The position numbers and the translations under genes were made by a program. From assembly GCA_963971425.1 (NCBI GenBank), contig OZ020517.1:12898501-12962500 (forward strand): a stretch of 64,000 bases of DNA, written 5' to 3'. The notes beneath the pieces were generated by a model that saw only the letters and a list, made by a program, of their open reading frames with translations, was not told the DNA's origin and searched no databases. Shown here one piece after another: positions 62,711 to 64,000 of this stretch. Origin of the DNA: Bryoerythrophyllum caledonicum (Eukaryota; Streptophyta; Bryopsida; Pottiales; Pottiaceae). Numbering within the stretch: position 1 is the stretch's first letter; each line of letters opens with the position of its first letter.

Positions 62711-63325
62711 CGTGATTATCGCTATCATTTTTGGGCATAATGTAGACCAATGCTTCAGCCTATGAATCTGCCTTTCTGTATATCAGAACCGAAGTCTTTG
62801 CGTTAGTAATCGAGAAACTCACAGTGATGCTTCAGAATCACACTTGCAACTGGAACTAGAGCAATAAGCATCATTGTCACATCCTAATTGCTAGAATACA
62901 CGGAGAATGCAAGAAGTATACTTTGTTCACCATATGCAGTAGACAACCGGACCCGTACGTTGTTGCCTCGCGCAAGCACCCTGCTCAACGATGCAAAACC
63001 TATAATCGTTGCACTCCTCAAACTCCCGCAGTTGTACCACCTCCAAGCTTCCCATCCACCACACTTGCACATCAACCAAATTGAGAAAGACAGAAAAGAA
63101 GAAACTCAGCGAGGTCCGCCTAGGTCAGTCATGGACACACGACCGCTTCAATTGCGGGCTACAATTTCAAAATTGGCGGGAGGAAACTTTTACACAACCC
63201 TTAAAAAGTGCAAATTTGAAATCTCGACAGAAACTGAATCAACTATTTCTCGGTCGACTAAATTAAGAATATTACATCCCTCGAATATACTTGCACATGT
63301 GACTAGTATACACATAATTGTGGGA
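62711..63325. other. Possible right end of the transposase element, no gene supported
   Basis: A 155-residue open frame (62888-63355, plus) has no domain-like pattern that I can recognise and runs into simple repeats. I see no terminal repeat that pairs with the left side. Confidence 0.35.
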
Positions 63326-63475
63326 TTAAAGGTTAGGGTCAGAGTAAAGATTTAGGGTTTAGGGTTTAGGGTTTAGGATATTTAATTTAGGGTTTGGGGT
63401 TTAGGGTTTAGAGTTTAGAGTTTAGGATTTAGGACCTAGGATTTAGGATTTAGGGTCCTTGGATTTAAGGTTTAC
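63326..63475 (+). repeat. Degenerate interstitial telomere-like tract (TTTAGGG)
   Basis: About fifteen copies of TTTAGGG and one-base variants (TTTAGAG, TTTAGGA, TTTGGGG) run in one orientation. Three are perfect and contiguous near 63352-63373. The unit is the common plant telomere type. Confidence 0.85.
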
Positions 63476-64000
63476 CCTTGTGATGAAATCTCATGGCAAT
63501 TTACTGATACTGTGAATATTTTGGTAATTGACAATACAACTAAATCTTAGAAAGATTTAGAAAAATGTAGTGAAGATATGGAGATGATTGAAATGAATTT
63601 TTATTAAATTCCAAATAGGACTTATCTGTAAAGTTGAAAGAAAAGTTCTTGACAAATGGGTTGCATTAAAAAACCAAATTTTTTTGGTTGTGCACGTGTA
63701 TTTTGAGCAAAAAAGTATGAATTCAAACATACTTTTGAACATCATTTCTTTGGGGTTTTTTTAAAGTGCATAATGTTGTTATTTTGTGATCATTTTAGTA
63801 TGTTCATTCTTTTGAAAGAATCCCCAGTGTCGCCATGGTATGGATTTGGAATTGAAATAGGTTACTATCCACTAAGTACTCAAAGATTGAAAATATGCAA
63901 AAACTAATAGTTGGATTAATATTTTTATTCTTGAGTTCACATTGTATTATCAGGAGTTTACTCGGTGACAATCTAAGCATGACATGAAAGATGTAAGAAT
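63476..64000. other. AT-rich DNA to window end
   Basis: I see no gene, repeat or signal that I can support. Confidence 0.4.

Noticed and set aside
62888-63355. 155-residue plus-strand open frame
   Set aside because: No domain-like pattern or splice context, and it ends inside simple telomere-like sequence.

Overview
This is nuclear DNA from a land plant. Genes carry short GT-AG introns. The two large ordinary genes are plant-type: a spatacsin-like protein and an H2A.X ending in SQEF. The interstitial telomere-like repeat is the plant TTTAGGG type. The low gene density and repeat-rich filler, and a vague memory of similar element proteins, make me lean to a non-flowering plant (bryophyte or lycophyte). 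That is a weak inference.

Layout. (1) 1-15.4 kb is an accessory, element-like region. It holds a 5'-complete, window-truncated minus-strand gene with a Cys/His cluster (1-1098), a small two-exon membrane-protein gene (2245-2861), a ten-exon gene with a ParB/sulfiredoxin-like domain and a C-terminal beta-class amino-methyltransferase-like domain (4683-9544), a very AT-rich block (9.8-12.6 kb), and a coiled-coil/RING-like gene (14212-15408, minus). About 28 copies of one short palindrome, consensus TGTTC-TGTGCC-GAACA, lie between these genes and in the introns of the ParB-like gene. A core array has an almost constant 75-bp period. The motif has the same geometry as bacterial parS (TGTTC-N6-GAACA type), and the neighbouring gene has a ParB-like domain. 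I consider this the most likely undescribed system in the window.

(2) 16.5-35.7 kb is the conserved gene island: a spatacsin (SPG11-like) gene of about 26 exons on the minus strand, a divergent H2A.X gene on the plus strand, and a six-exon SMP-30/regucalcin-like gene on the minus strand. Small local tandem repeats sit in the shared spatacsin/H2A.X upstream region and in the H2A.X 3' flank. (3) 36-58.5 kb is repeat filler: a MITE-like element, a degenerate array of large (about 2.4-3.7 kb) units, a 160-bp satellite-like array with a 320-bp higher-order period, a broken copy of H2A.X exon 1, a possible BURP-domain remnant, a foldback, and a second copy of a roughly 1-kb block. (4) 58.5-63 kb holds a decayed DUF7869-like transposase gene (minus strand) with a second, unrelated palindrome family (TTTAGCTC-N5-GAGCTAAA) on both sides. 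A degenerate TTTAGGG tract follows at 63.3 kb.

How it fits together: the island genes are ordinary housekeeping functions (endolysosomal scaffold, DNA-damage histone, lactonase). The two flanking accessory regions look like two different mobile or selfish elements. Each pairs a DNA-acting protein with its own set of dispersed palindromic sites. Gene models are hand-read from splice signals and reading frames and were not computed.
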